A DNA stretch of 64,000 nucleotides from Myxococcales bacterium (GTDB lineage Bacteria > Myxococcota_A > Polyangia > Nannocystales > Nannocystaceae). The stretch is from positions 1 through 64,000 of the forward strand of contig JAAZXR010000019.1 in assembly GCA_014240065.1 (NCBI GenBank), given 5' to 3'. The position numbers and the translations under genes were made by a program. Below, piece after piece: positions 1-9,271 of this stretch. The notes below the pieces were generated by a model. The model worked only from the letters and a program-made list of their open reading frames with translations. It was not told the DNA's origin and did no database searches. Position 1 is the first letter of the stretch. Each line of letters begins with the position of its first letter.

Positions 1-5
1 GCGGC

Positions 6-1049
6 TCATCGCTCCCACGGGATGTCCCGCAGGCCGACGCTCTCGCGGGCTCGCCCGAGTCTCCAAAACGGAAAAGAGTCCTCCGCGAGGAAGGCCAGGC
101 GCCCCTGGGTGTCCACGGTCACGAGCGCCGTCGTGTCGGGAGCGATCCCGAAGGCCTCGCGAGCCTCCTTCGCCGCGGGGACATGCTGCCACGCGGGGAG
201 CAGGTCCGCGGGCCCGTCGCCGATGATCGCGCCGCGGATGGGGGTGGGCTCGTAATCCCAACGGGTCGCGACTTGCGAGAGCAGGCGGATCGGCGCTTTC
301 TTGAGCATCGCGAACGCGTCCTCTCGGCTGCCCTCGAAGCCCCCAGATTTGAGCCCGGGGATCTCGCTGCGTTCCACGCGCGCACCGAGAAACACAAAAA
401 TGCAGCCGTGGTCGCTACATGCCGCGTTGTCGAGCTCACCGATCTTGAACGCGGGCGCCGCGGGCGGCGGCGGCGGCTCACTCGCGCCCAAGGCGAGGCG
501 GATGGCCTCGATGTCTTCGGGCTCGGCGTCTCCGCGGTGCCTGTGCGCCACCACGCCTCGCGCGTCGACAACCACGAGCTCGAACGCGCCGGACTCAACC
601 CCGAGCGGGTTGAGGGCGTCGCCTTGAAAGTCCGCGTACATCGGCAGCCGCAGCTCCGGCCGCATGGCGTCGAGAAATTGGCTGGCCATGTCCTTGAGCC
701 CAGGGATAAAGCGGTAGGGCCGACCGTCGGCGACGACAAAGCCGCGGAGGTTTGAGGGATAGCTCCAGCGGTCCAAGGCCAGCTTGAGTTCTTTGCTTTG
801 GCCTTTCTCCATGCTCTCTCGGCCCTCCACCACGAACAGCGCGGGGGCGCCTCGCAGCGACGCGAGGTCCACCTGGGGGAGGTCTCCTTGCGCGGGGAGT
901 GAGCCGCCGACCGGCGCGGGCGCGGCGTCGTTCACCGTCGAATCCTGCGCCGCGCCGTCGCTGTTTTTGGAGGCGTCGCCGCAGCCATGCGACGGGGCGA
1001 TGGCGACGCACGCAGCGATCACGAAGAGGGGCGAGAGACGGGCGCGCAT
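6..1049 (-). CDS. Lipoprotein with two degenerate thioredoxin-fold-like domains
   Basis: 347 aa from an ATG. The N-terminus is a lipoprotein signal (hydrophobic stretch to about residue 20, then HGCGD), so it should be lipid-anchored outside the inner membrane. Two stretches (about 60-185 and 215-335) share one layout: a short strand like ALFVVEG or CIFVFLG, a helix rich in charged residues, a middle strand with a proposed value (GFVVADG, GAIIGDG), and a late strand ending in V-D-x-x-G. That is the layout of thioredoxin/AhpC-like folds, but neither half has a CxxC pair, so redox catalysis is unlikely. A proline-rich linker (PPPPPAAP) joins them. Family assignment is inferred from pattern only; no function is known. 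It is divergent from nothing on its left, as its stop lies at the window edge. Confidence 0.6.
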   Translation of the reverse strand: MRARLSPLFVIAACVAIAPSHGCGDASKNSDGAAQDSTVNDAAPAPVGGSLPAQGDLPQVDLASLRGAPALFVVEGRESMEKGQSKELKLALDRWSYPSNLRGFVVADGRPYRFIPGLKDMASQFLDAMRPELRLPMYADFQGDALNPLGVESGAFELVVVDARGVVAHRHRGDAEPEDIEAIRLALGASEPPPPPAAPAFKIGELDNAACSDHGCIFVFLGARVERSEIPGLKSGGFEGSREDAFAMLKKAPIRLLSQVATRWDYEPTPIRGAIIGDGPADLLPAWQHVPAAKEAREAFGIAPDTTALVTVDTQGRLAFLAEDSFPFWRLGRARESVGLRDIPWER

Positions 1050-1164
1050 GGCCCCGCAGTATAGGCGAAATCACGCCACGGGTTGAAGCCACCCCGCGCG
1101 CTCCGCATGGTGCGCTCACCTGCGCGGACGCGGTGGACAGCCAGACCCCACGGCGCGGGTGTCG

Positions 1165-1650
1165 CTAATGGGTGCCGAACCAGGTCAGCGCGGCGAAGAC
1201 ACCGTGGACAGAGCCGACGGCGAGGCCCCCCAGGCGCAAGCGCCGTTCGGGCGCGGCGATGCAAAGACCACCGCAGACGGCGAAGGCCGCGAAGAACACC
1301 TCTGGGCTGCTCGGAATCAGCGCGACTTGACGGGCCGCGACGAGGGACCCTCCAGCGACGGCGAGGACGATCATCGTCCCTGCCAACAGGGCTCTCCGGA
1401 CCAGGCCACCGAAGAGATGACGGCGGCGGGCGAGGCTGCGCACGAGGGGGCGAGCGCGCCGGGAGGCTCGCGCGAGCGACGTGACGAGCGTTCGCGGCGC
1501 GTCGATCACGACTCGACGGCACCCCGTGGCGATGGCGCCCGCGGCTCTCCGCGCGAGGACCGCCACCACGGTCGCGAGGACTTCGATGATCGAGGGGGGT
1601 GGGGAGGAGGAGGTCACCGCGTCCAGTGTGCAGAACCAGAGCCCCGTCAC
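1165..1650 (-). CDS. Hypothetical membrane protein
   Basis: About 161 aa. The frame opens with TTG then GTG; GTG at 1650 is taken as start because the next residues already lead into a membrane-like segment. I see three or four hydrophobic segments: one near residues 20-40, then a strongly basic stretch rich in RR pairs (about 45-80), then AGTMIVLAVAGGSLVAA, FFAAFAVCGGLCIAA and a last one ending in ALTWFGTH. It is probably an inner-membrane protein with a basic cytoplasmic loop. I do not recognise a family. It is divergent from the helical secreted protein that starts at 1684, leaving only about 33 bp for both promoters, so one promoter may lie inside a gene. Confidence 0.5.
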   Translation of the reverse strand: MTGLWFCTLDAVTSSSPPPSIIEVLATVVAVLARRAAGAIATGCRRVVIDAPRTLVTSLARASRRARPLVRSLARRRHLFGGLVRRALLAGTMIVLAVAGGSLVAARQVALIPSSPEVFFAAFAVCGGLCIAAPERRLRLGGLAVGSVHGVFAALTWFGTH

Positions 1651-1683
1651 CAAGAAAGTGACCAGCGTGCTAGGTATGAGGGG

Positions 1684-2643
1684 ATGGTCGCTCGCATCTC
1701 GGTCACGCTCCTGTTCGCGCTGGCCGCCCCGCCGGAGGTCGTCTCAGGGGGAGGGGATCGGGGAGGTCCGCCCGCGAGCGTCGGTCTCTGGGGCGCGGCT
1801 GTGGCGGAGCAAGAGGCCGGTTGCAGGGAGTTTGAACGCTCTGCCGCGCGCAGGCTCGCGCGGGGGAGCGGCGCCTCAAGCAGCAGCGGCGCAGGGTGGG
1901 AGGCGAGGTACGAGCGCTGTCCGTTCGCGCCGCACGTCGGCACGCTCGCGATGATCGAGGTGTGGGCGCGCGCCGAGACCCTGCCCTACGGCTTCGAGGC
2001 GGCTGGTCTCGAGGAGTTCGAAGCGGCCCGGACGAGTAAGCGGCGGCGATTGCTGGCCTGGAGCGTTCGCGTGCGGGGTGAGCTCGCCCGTCGAGGGCTC
2101 CCGCCGCTCGCTGAGGTCTTCATCATCTCGGCGGGAGCGTCGCTCGCGGTCGGGGAGGTAGCGGGGGCGAGACGCGCGCTGCGGGAGGGGGTCGGGCGCG
2201 GCGCTGTGGCCGCAGCGGACGCGAGGTGGATCGAGGGGGCGAGCGCGCTCGTCATGCTTCGCCATGAGGCGGGCTTGCGCGCCTTGGGTGCCGCGGTCAC
2301 CGGCGCGGACCGACACTCGAGCCGGGCGAAGACGCGGGCGGTATATCTTCACGCGGTGCTGTTGGATCGGCTGGGTGACCGCGATGGCGCCGCGGCTGCC
2401 ATGCGCGATGCGCAGGCCGCCGACAAGGACCAACGCGCGCTTCGAGGGCTCGTGCGGGCGCTCCCGATCCACGAGGCGCTCTACGCTCGGGCGCTGGCGC
2501 GACAGTTTAGCGGTCGCGGAGAGGCGCTGACCCTGCGACTGTGGGCCGCCTACCTCTCGCGCCCTGAGCCCGAGGCGCCCGAGCGCGCCCTGGCGCAGCG
2601 GCATATGGACAGCCTCGCCCCACGACCTACCTACCCCCGCTAA
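1684..2643 (+). CDS. Secreted helical (TPR-like) protein, function unknown
   Basis: 319 aa starting at ATG 1684, directly after a GAGGGG-type ribosome site. The open frame extends further upstream, but that part is low-complexity and antisense to the neighbouring membrane-protein gene, so the later ATG is preferred. The N-terminus (VARISVTLLFALAAPPE) looks like a short signal peptide. From about residue 90 on the protein is alpha-helical with Ala/Leu/Arg-rich repeats such as AGARRALREGVGRGAVAAADARW-type helices and LLDRLGDRDGAAAAMRDA, the latter close to a TPR unit. No catalytic motif is visible. A scaffold or binding role is inference. It converges on the CxxCH lipoprotein gene, with a GC hairpin between them. 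Confidence 0.5.
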   Translation: MVARISVTLLFALAAPPEVVSGGGDRGGPPASVGLWGAAVAEQEAGCREFERSAARRLARGSGASSSSGAGWEARYERCPFAPHVGTLAMIEVWARAETLPYGFEAAGLEEFEAARTSKRRRLLAWSVRVRGELARRGLPPLAEVFIISAGASLAVGEVAGARRALREGVGRGAVAAADARWIEGASALVMLRHEAGLRALGAAVTGADRHSSRAKTRAVYLHAVLLDRLGDRDGAAAAMRDAQAADKDQRALRGLVRALPIHEALYARALARQFSGRGEALTLRLWAAYLSRPEPEAPERALAQRHMDSLAPRPTYPR

Positions 2644-2661
2644 GCGCGGCCGGAGCCGCGC
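2644..2661. terminator. GC hairpin between convergent genes
   Basis: GCGCGGC - CGGA - GCCGCGC forms a perfect 7-bp stem with a 4-nt loop right after the stop of the gene at 1684-2643 and just before the stop of the opposing gene. There is no U-run on either side, so it may pause or protect transcript ends rather than act as a strong intrinsic terminator. Confidence 0.4.
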
Positions 2662-2673
2662 GCTGTGGGGAGG

Positions 2674-4812
2674 TCAGTCGATGGTGATCCCCGCGTCGGA
2701 GCACGAGTAGGCTTCGCCGGCGCTCGCGAGGATGTCGCCGCCGAGGGCCTCACACAGCGCTAGCGTGGAGGTCCCATCGACGACGAGGAGCGGCTCCGCC
2801 GACTCCCCGGCTGGCGCGACGCCGCTCAGCATGTACTGCGGTGTGTTGAGCAGCAGCCCCGCGAACCTACGGACTCCCGCTTCGAAGGCGTTAATCTCGA
2901 CGCTGTCGACAGGGGCGGACAAGGGGACGCCGAGCAGCCCCTCGACGAAGGGGCGCTCCGTCTCGGTGAGGCTCGACACGCCGAGGAGGCGGTCTTTGAC
3001 GGCGAGGATCACGTCCTCAGCGGTGGCGTTGCTGGTGGCCTGGGCGGTGTTCATGAGCGCGTTGACGAAGTCTGTCGGCGCGCAACCTCCGCTCAGCGGT
3101 CCCGTGCAGGCGCCGTTCAAGAACGGGTCGTTGCCCGCCGCGAGCTCCTGCTCCCAAAACAACATCCCGTAGAAGTCGATCCCGTTGAACCCGGGGACCG
3201 CGTCCTTGATGAAGACACCTTGCGACTCCAAAAAGTCGAGCGAGTTTGGCTGCGAGAAGTTTGTCGCCGGTCCGAAGCGTTGTGGACGATCCCACCACAT
3301 CGACTGCATGGCGCTGTCCATCAGGACCCACGCCGAGTGCCGGTGGACCGCGTCACCCACGGAGTTCATGCGGGTGTTGGGATCGGCCGCGTCGACGCTG
3401 AACGGATCGAAGACCGGCTCGAGGTTGTACGGCGAGGTGGCGCCGCAGGAGGCCGGAGGCGCCTGGTTGTAGTACGGGTGCGTGACCACCTCGACGAGGA
3501 GCTCTCGCGGTGAGTAGCTGAACTCGACGAACGCCTCGGTGAGGTCTTGCATGATCTCACGCTGCTTGTCGTTGCGCGGGAAGTTGTTCGCGACGACGAG
3601 CCGGCTCCCCATGGCCTCTTTCCACACCGCGTTCGCGACGGTCGCGGAGGTGAGGTACGCCAGCGCTTGGTCGGCGGGGACTGCGTCGTCCGAGCCGAGC
3701 ATCAGGCCGTCGAGGGTGAGGCTCTCGAAGCCGCTGTGCAGCTTGGGTTCCACGTCGAAGAGCTGCGGCGCGGCGGGGAGCGCGCCGGCGAGATATCCGT
3801 CCCAGTCCCAGAGATCGCCCGAGTGGCCTGTGGTGAAGCTCCCGCACTCACCGCTCATGCCCCACGGTCGCACCGAGCCGGTGTCGGCGAACCCATTCCA
3901 CCGGAACGCGGCGAAGAACTCTTCTTCGGGGCGCCCGGCGTGCTCCCCCCAGACGGCCTTTTCAAAGTGCCCTTGAATCGGCCAGTGGCGGTTGTAGAGC
4001 GGATCGCTGTTGTAGGTGACCGACGCGTTGCTGTTGTGGCACTCGAGACAGCTCGTCTTTCTGCCCATGTACGCCGACTCAAAGATCTCTCCGTAGTTTG
4101 TGCGGCGCATCTGGTCGAGGTCTTGGGCCGACACGTTGGCACCCGTCAGCGGTTTGGCCATGCGCGCGAAGAGGTCCGCGCGATAATAGGGGGACAGGTC
4201 GTCGAGCAAGAGGCTGCTCCGCAGCACGTCTTGCATGGTGGTTTGGGCGCCGAAGTCACTGGTGGCGGGGTCATTGTCGCGAATAAACTCCGCGAGGTTG
4301 GGCCCGTCGGCGGCCCCAGTTGTGACGCCGTAGCAAGGCACGTTGACCTTGATCTCAATGCGGTTCACGCGGGTCTGCTCGTAGAAGAATGTCTCCCACC
4401 GATCCACGTACCGCTCGCCGCTGGCGAGCCCGCGCGCGACGATAGCCCGCCCGGACATCCCCTTGGCGTCGAGCTGGTCGATCATGTCGGAGAGCACTTG
4501 GATCTCGCGCCCGCTCTCGGGTTTGCGGCCTTGGATGAGCGGCAGCGCCTGCTGCACCCACGAGGCGTTCCCCGCGTCGCACAATTCCTCCTCGCCGCTG
4601 CCGGCGGGGGGTTCTTGGCCCGGATCTGCGCCGCCTGTGCCGCCGTCTGTGTCGCCGTCTGTGTCGCCGTCGCCGCCCTCGGTGCCACCGTCAGAGGCGC
4701 CGTCAGGGTCGCCGTCGCCGCAGGCCGGGATCCAGGAGAGCAGGGCGGCGACAGACACCGTGAGGAGGCGTCGTCGAACCAGCGTCGTCGTTGTCCAGAT
4801 TGAGTGATTCAC
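2674..4812 (-). CDS. Exported lipoprotein with one CxxCH haem motif, DUF1501 partner
   Basis: 712 aa from a GTG that overlaps the stop of the upstream DUF1501 gene (GTGA). The signal ends at a lipobox-like WIPAC, followed by a Gly/Asp/Thr linker encoded by imperfect 12-bp repeats (about 4630-4700). A single SCLECH motif near residue 245 should bind one c-type haem. The rest resembles the large DUF1549/DUF1585/DUF1592-type proteins that travel with DUF1501 proteins in Myxococcota and Planctomycetota (for example LRSSLLLDDLSPYYRADLF, and a C-terminal FAGLLLNTPQYMLSG). The role is probably on the cell surface, processing or binding some polymer or partner; substrate unknown. Family name is from memory and tentative; the haem motif and lipobox are directly visible. 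Confidence 0.65.
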   Translation of the reverse strand: MNHSIWTTTTLVRRRLLTVSVAALLSWIPACGDGDPDGASDGGTEGGDGDTDGDTDGGTGGADPGQEPPAGSGEEELCDAGNASWVQQALPLIQGRKPESGREIQVLSDMIDQLDAKGMSGRAIVARGLASGERYVDRWETFFYEQTRVNRIEIKVNVPCYGVTTGAADGPNLAEFIRDNDPATSDFGAQTTMQDVLRSSLLLDDLSPYYRADLFARMAKPLTGANVSAQDLDQMRRTNYGEIFESAYMGRKTSCLECHNSNASVTYNSDPLYNRHWPIQGHFEKAVWGEHAGRPEEEFFAAFRWNGFADTGSVRPWGMSGECGSFTTGHSGDLWDWDGYLAGALPAAPQLFDVEPKLHSGFESLTLDGLMLGSDDAVPADQALAYLTSATVANAVWKEAMGSRLVVANNFPRNDKQREIMQDLTEAFVEFSYSPRELLVEVVTHPYYNQAPPASCGATSPYNLEPVFDPFSVDAADPNTRMNSVGDAVHRHSAWVLMDSAMQSMWWDRPQRFGPATNFSQPNSLDFLESQGVFIKDAVPGFNGIDFYGMLFWEQELAAGNDPFLNGACTGPLSGGCAPTDFVNALMNTAQATSNATAEDVILAVKDRLLGVSSLTETERPFVEGLLGVPLSAPVDSVEINAFEAGVRRFAGLLLNTPQYMLSGVAPAGESAEPLLVVDGTSTLALCEALGGDILASAGEAYSCSDAGITID

Positions 4813-6311
4813 AGGGTGACTCCTAAGTATTGCTCGCGGATCCGGGTGGCGGCTTCGAGTTCGTTGGCGACCCCGCCCAACACGTCACCGACGGCGAACG
4901 TCTCCGGGCTGAAGGGGTAGATGCCCATGGCTGCCATGATGGACATTCGATTCTCTGCGGGCGTCATCCAGTTCTGGGCGATCCCTTGGTCTTCTGTGAT
5001 GTGACCGTAGATCCCGCGCTCTGCGCTCGTCACGGGGCCGCCGATGAAGACCGACACATAGCCTTGGGGCCAGTGGTTGAGCCCCGTGGTGCCCTGACGA
5101 TCTGGGGTGCGTCCAAATTCCGTCGTCAGCACGATCATGGTCTCGTCGAGATTTAACTTGTCGGGGTCATCCTCCCCCGGCGCGTTGATTCGGTTGGCCA
5201 GCTCTTCGAGCGTGTGGACGACGTTGCGCGAGGCGTAGTCAACGTGCCCGTCGTGGGTGTCGTGCCCCGCGTTGGGGTTGGGGGTGATGCCCCCGTCGAT
5301 GACCTGAACGTAGCGGGCCGGGTCAGCGCTCCTCGTCAACAGCGCCGTGGCGAGGCGCAGCTGCATGGCCGGCATGTCCGTGGCGTTCGTCCCGCACTCG
5401 CTCCCTGAGATCGACTGGAAGAAGCTGGGATCCAACACGCTTTGAATCGCGTCCGCGTTCCTGCGCGCGTAGTTGGAGAACTCGAAGTTGGAGCGGGACT
5501 GCGAGCGCGTGGGGGCCCCCTTGCCGCCCGTCCTAAACTGCCGCTGATACGCGTTCTCGTAGTGCGACATGGCGGAGTCGAAGGCGGCGCGGTCGCTGCC
5601 GACTCCGTTGCGCGAGAGCAGCTGCGTGATCTGAGAGCCGGCCGAAACGGTGAGGCTCAGCGGGGTCGCGTTGCCGGGGTGGAGCCCCACGGCGGACCCA
5701 GCCCCCACGTTGTCCGTGGCGAACTCGACGCCGGGATAGAGCACGTACGCGTAGGGGGTCGCGCGCAGTCCCCCCGGTTGCTCGAGCCAGTAGCGCTGAA
5801 TGGACGACCCGAGCCCTGCGAGTCGCGGCGAGCCCAAGCGATTCCCCGAGAGCGCGAGGGGGTTGGCCCCCTCGTGCGCGAGCTGGTCGTGGCGCATGGT
5901 GATGATGCGCATGCGATCTGTGATGTCGGGGCGTTGGCGCAGGGGGATGGCCCACGGGCCGAGGTGGACCGTGGTGCCGTTCTCGTCGTCGCCGAAGGCC
6001 TCGGTTAATTCGCTCGCGTCGCCGAAGCCGCAGCTTTGGAACCGCGCTTCGGTGTCGGAGCGGTAGGCGTTGAGGAAGGTGCCGTCTCCGGTGCCCCACC
6101 CAGGCACGCAGTAGAAACTGTCGAAGGCGGAGACGCCCCCGTACATGTAGACCTCCAGCACGTTCTTCGCCTTGCGCGAGTCGGGGAGGATGGCGTCGAT
6201 CTTATCGGCCGGCCAGTCACCCCAGCCCGCGTGCGCGACGCGGGGATATTTTAAGATCCCGAACCCCGCAGCCCCGGCGGAGAGTGTCTTGATGAATCGT
6301 CTTCGTTTCAT
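4809..6311 (-). CDS. DUF1501 family protein, Tat-exported
   Basis: 500 aa. It starts with MKRRRFIKTLSAGAAGFG, a twin-arginine signal, preceded by a good ribosome site (AGGAAACAG). The body matches DUF1501 proteins, which have an alkaline-phosphatase/sulfatase-like fold: VYMYGGVSAFDSFY near the start, MRIITMRHDQLAHEGAN, then VIDGGITPNPNAGHDTHDGH and the late TEFGRTPDRQGTTGLNHW. The His/Asp-rich stretches are those expected to bind metal in that fold, though DUF1501 proteins have no firmly established reaction. It lies between the Gly-Asp lipoprotein and the CxxCH lipoprotein, overlapping the latter by 4 bp, so the three are probably co-transcribed and exported to the same place. Confidence 0.85.
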   Translation of the reverse strand: MKRRRFIKTLSAGAAGFGILKYPRVAHAGWGDWPADKIDAILPDSRKAKNVLEVYMYGGVSAFDSFYCVPGWGTGDGTFLNAYRSDTEARFQSCGFGDASELTEAFGDDENGTTVHLGPWAIPLRQRPDITDRMRIITMRHDQLAHEGANPLALSGNRLGSPRLAGLGSSIQRYWLEQPGGLRATPYAYVLYPGVEFATDNVGAGSAVGLHPGNATPLSLTVSAGSQITQLLSRNGVGSDRAAFDSAMSHYENAYQRQFRTGGKGAPTRSQSRSNFEFSNYARRNADAIQSVLDPSFFQSISGSECGTNATDMPAMQLRLATALLTRSADPARYVQVIDGGITPNPNAGHDTHDGHVDYASRNVVHTLEELANRINAPGEDDPDKLNLDETMIVLTTEFGRTPDRQGTTGLNHWPQGYVSVFIGGPVTSAERGIYGHITEDQGIAQNWMTPAENRMSIMAAMGIYPFSPETFAVGDVLGGVANELEAATRIREQYLGVTL

Positions 6312-6362
6312 TGTTCTGTTTCCTGATGGTCGTGTGGCGGGGTCGGAGGTCGGCGCCCGCGC

Positions 6363-7349
<987 letters not shown>

Positions 7350-7498
7350 GAGAACCAACCAAGCGAATAGCCAGATACGCGCGAAACAGTAACAAAATAT
7401 GGACCTTAGCGGGGGAGCCGGACCTTCTCTCCGAAGATCTCCGATTCTACCCGTGAACGGGTGCGCGCAGAGGGCAGCTAGGCTATGCTCCCGGCCCT

Positions 7499-8404
7499 AT
7501 GGACCGGTCGCGCACCAAGGTCACTGTGCCCAAGATTGTCGCCTCCAAGGACGAAGGGAGGCCGCTCGTCATGCTCACCGCCTACGACGCGACGTTCGCG
7601 AGGCTCGCCGACTCTGCAGATGTAGATATCCTCCTCGTCGGGGATTCGCTGGGGATGGTTGTGCAAGGCCACAACGACACGCTGCCCGTCACGCTTGACG
7701 AGATGATCTACCACACCCGGTGCGTGAGCCGCGTGACGCAGCATGCCCAGGTCATCTTGGATTTGCCCTTCATGAGCTACCAAGAGAGCCCGTCGCAGGC
7801 GGTGGCCGCGGCGGGCCGCGCGATCAAGGAGGGGCGCGCCCATGGCGTAAAACTTGAAGGAGGCGTCTCGATGGCGGAGAGCATCGAGCGTATCGTCGCC
7901 GCTGGCATCCCGGTCATGGGGCACGTGGGGTTGATGCCCCAGAGCGTGCACGCCATCGGCGGATTCAAAGTCCAAGGGCGCGACGACGCGGCGCGCGCGC
8001 GGATCATGGAGGACGCCCGCGCGGTGGAGCGAGCCGGGGCCTTTTGTTTGGTGCTCGAGGGAATCCCCTCCTCGCTCGCGGCGGAGATCACCGCGGCGGT
8101 GCGGATCCCCACCATCGGCATCGGCGCCGGTGTCGCGTGCGACGGGCAGGTGCTGGTCATGCACGATCTCCTCGGGTTGGATGACGGGTTCAAGCCGCGG
8201 TTCGTGAAGCGTTACGCGGAGCTGGCCGCGCCGATCCGGAGCGCCTTTCAAGCCTACGCCGACGATGTACGGGCGCGGGCGTTCCCGACGGAGGCGCAGA
8301 GCTTTGGCGCCTCTCCGTTGGCATCCAAGAAACCGCGCGCCCCTCGCGAGGCGGATGGGGCGAGCGACGGCTACGGGCCCAGCGACGGGGACGACGGGGC
8401 GTGA
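7499..8404 (+). CDS. panB: 3-methyl-2-oxobutanoate hydroxymethyltransferase
   Basis: 301 aa, PanB family. It transfers a hydroxymethyl group from 5,10-methylene-tetrahydrofolate to 2-oxoisovalerate to give ketopantoate, the first committed step of pantothenate and CoA synthesis, in the cytoplasm. Family marks: VPKIVASK...PLVMLTAYDATFA at the N-terminus, LLVGDSLGMVVQGHNDT (metal-binding Asp), ARAHGVKLEGG-type segment, GIPVMGHVGLMPQ, and PTIGIGAGVACDGQVLV. The last 40 residues are a Pro/Ala/Gly-rich tail beyond the usual end (about 265 aa), which is a small oddity. It overlaps panC by 4 bp (GTGA), so the two are translationally coupled. An imperfect hairpin (ACCCG-TGAA-CGGGT) lies about 40 bp upstream of the start; its role is unclear. 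Confidence 0.95.
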   Translation: MDRSRTKVTVPKIVASKDEGRPLVMLTAYDATFARLADSADVDILLVGDSLGMVVQGHNDTLPVTLDEMIYHTRCVSRVTQHAQVILDLPFMSYQESPSQAVAAAGRAIKEGRAHGVKLEGGVSMAESIERIVAAGIPVMGHVGLMPQSVHAIGGFKVQGRDDAARARIMEDARAVERAGAFCLVLEGIPSSLAAEITAAVRIPTIGIGAGVACDGQVLVMHDLLGLDDGFKPRFVKRYAELAAPIRSAFQAYADDVRARAFPTEAQSFGASPLASKKPRAPREADGASDGYGPSDGDDGA

Positions 8405-9246
8405 AGCTGCTCGAGGGTGTCGAGCCGTTGCGCCGCTGGCGTGAGGGGCTCGGCGACGACGTGCGCGTAGGGGTGGTGCCCACCATGGGGTTCTTGCACG
8501 AGGGGCACCTGAGCCTGCTTCAAATCGCGCGGGACCACGTCGGCCCGTCCGGCCAGGTCATGCTCACGATCTTCGTCAACCCCACCCAGTTCGCGGCGGG
8601 AGAGGACCTCGATCGATATCCGACGGACCGCGACGGCGATCTAGAAAAGGCGCGAGCGGCGGGCGCGGACGTCGTCTTCATCCCGGCGACGATCGACGAC
8701 CTCTATCCGCGTGGAGAGGGCGCGTGGGTAGACATCGCGGCGCTCTCCGGGGGGCTGTGTGGGCGGTCGCGTCCCACCCACTTTCGCGGGGTGGCGACGG
8801 TGGTCATGAAGCTCTGGGGGCTCATTCGCCCGGACGTGGGGGTGTTCGGGGAGAAGGATGCGCAGCAGCTGGCGGTGATCCGCCGCATGCACGCGGAGTT
8901 CTTCCTCGGAGGGGAGGTCGTGGGCGGTCCCATCGTTCGGGAGTCGGACGGGCTCGCGATGTCCAGCCGCAACGCCTACCTCACACCAGAGGACCGCGAA
9001 GAGGCCCTGCGGATCCCTTCGTTCCTCCGCGAAGTGCGGGCGCGGTTCGCGTCTGGCGAGCGCGCGGTGGAGGCGTTGCTCGCCGGAGGCGCAGAGGCGA
9101 TCGCTCCGGGGCGGCTCGACTACCTTGAGATTGTCGACGCGCAGACCCTCGAACCGGTGACGGAGGTGACGGCGCCGTGCGTGTGCGCCATCGCTGCCCA
9201 CTTCGGAGCGTCGCGGCTCCTCGACAATTGCTCGCTCGCCCCTTAG
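8401..9246 (+). CDS. panC: Pantoate--beta-alanine ligase
   Basis: 281 aa from a GTG that overlaps the panB stop. It joins pantoate to beta-alanine with ATP (via pantoyl-adenylate) to make pantothenate. The nucleotidyltransferase HIGH-type motif is in VPTMGFLHEGHLSLL (about residues 27-41), followed by VNPTQFAAGEDLDRYP, the CGRSRPTHFRGVATVV stretch, FGEKDAQQLAVIRRM, and the KMSKS-like SDGLAMSSRNAYL. Length and motif order are normal. With panB it forms a two-gene pantothenate unit. No panD or panE lies in the window. The downstream gene is on the other strand. Confidence 0.95.
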   Translation: MKLLEGVEPLRRWREGLGDDVRVGVVPTMGFLHEGHLSLLQIARDHVGPSGQVMLTIFVNPTQFAAGEDLDRYPTDRDGDLEKARAAGADVVFIPATIDDLYPRGEGAWVDIAALSGGLCGRSRPTHFRGVATVVMKLWGLIRPDVGVFGEKDAQQLAVIRRMHAEFFLGGEVVGGPIVRESDGLAMSSRNAYLTPEDREEALRIPSFLREVRARFASGERAVEALLAGGAEAIAPGRLDYLEIVDAQTLEPVTEVTAPCVCAIAAHFGASRLLDNCSLAP

Positions 9247-9271
9247 AGGTGTCAGCCGTCGTCGCCCGGCG

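Noticed and set aside
1159-1683. Upstream extension of the helical secreted protein
   Set aside because: It lacks family-like composition, overlaps the opposing membrane gene, and ATG 1684 has a good ribosome site and leads into a signal-like stretch.
3547-4803. Plus-strand frame antisense to the CxxCH lipoprotein gene
   Set aside because: No signal or domain; the lipoprotein frame has a signal, lipobox and haem motif.
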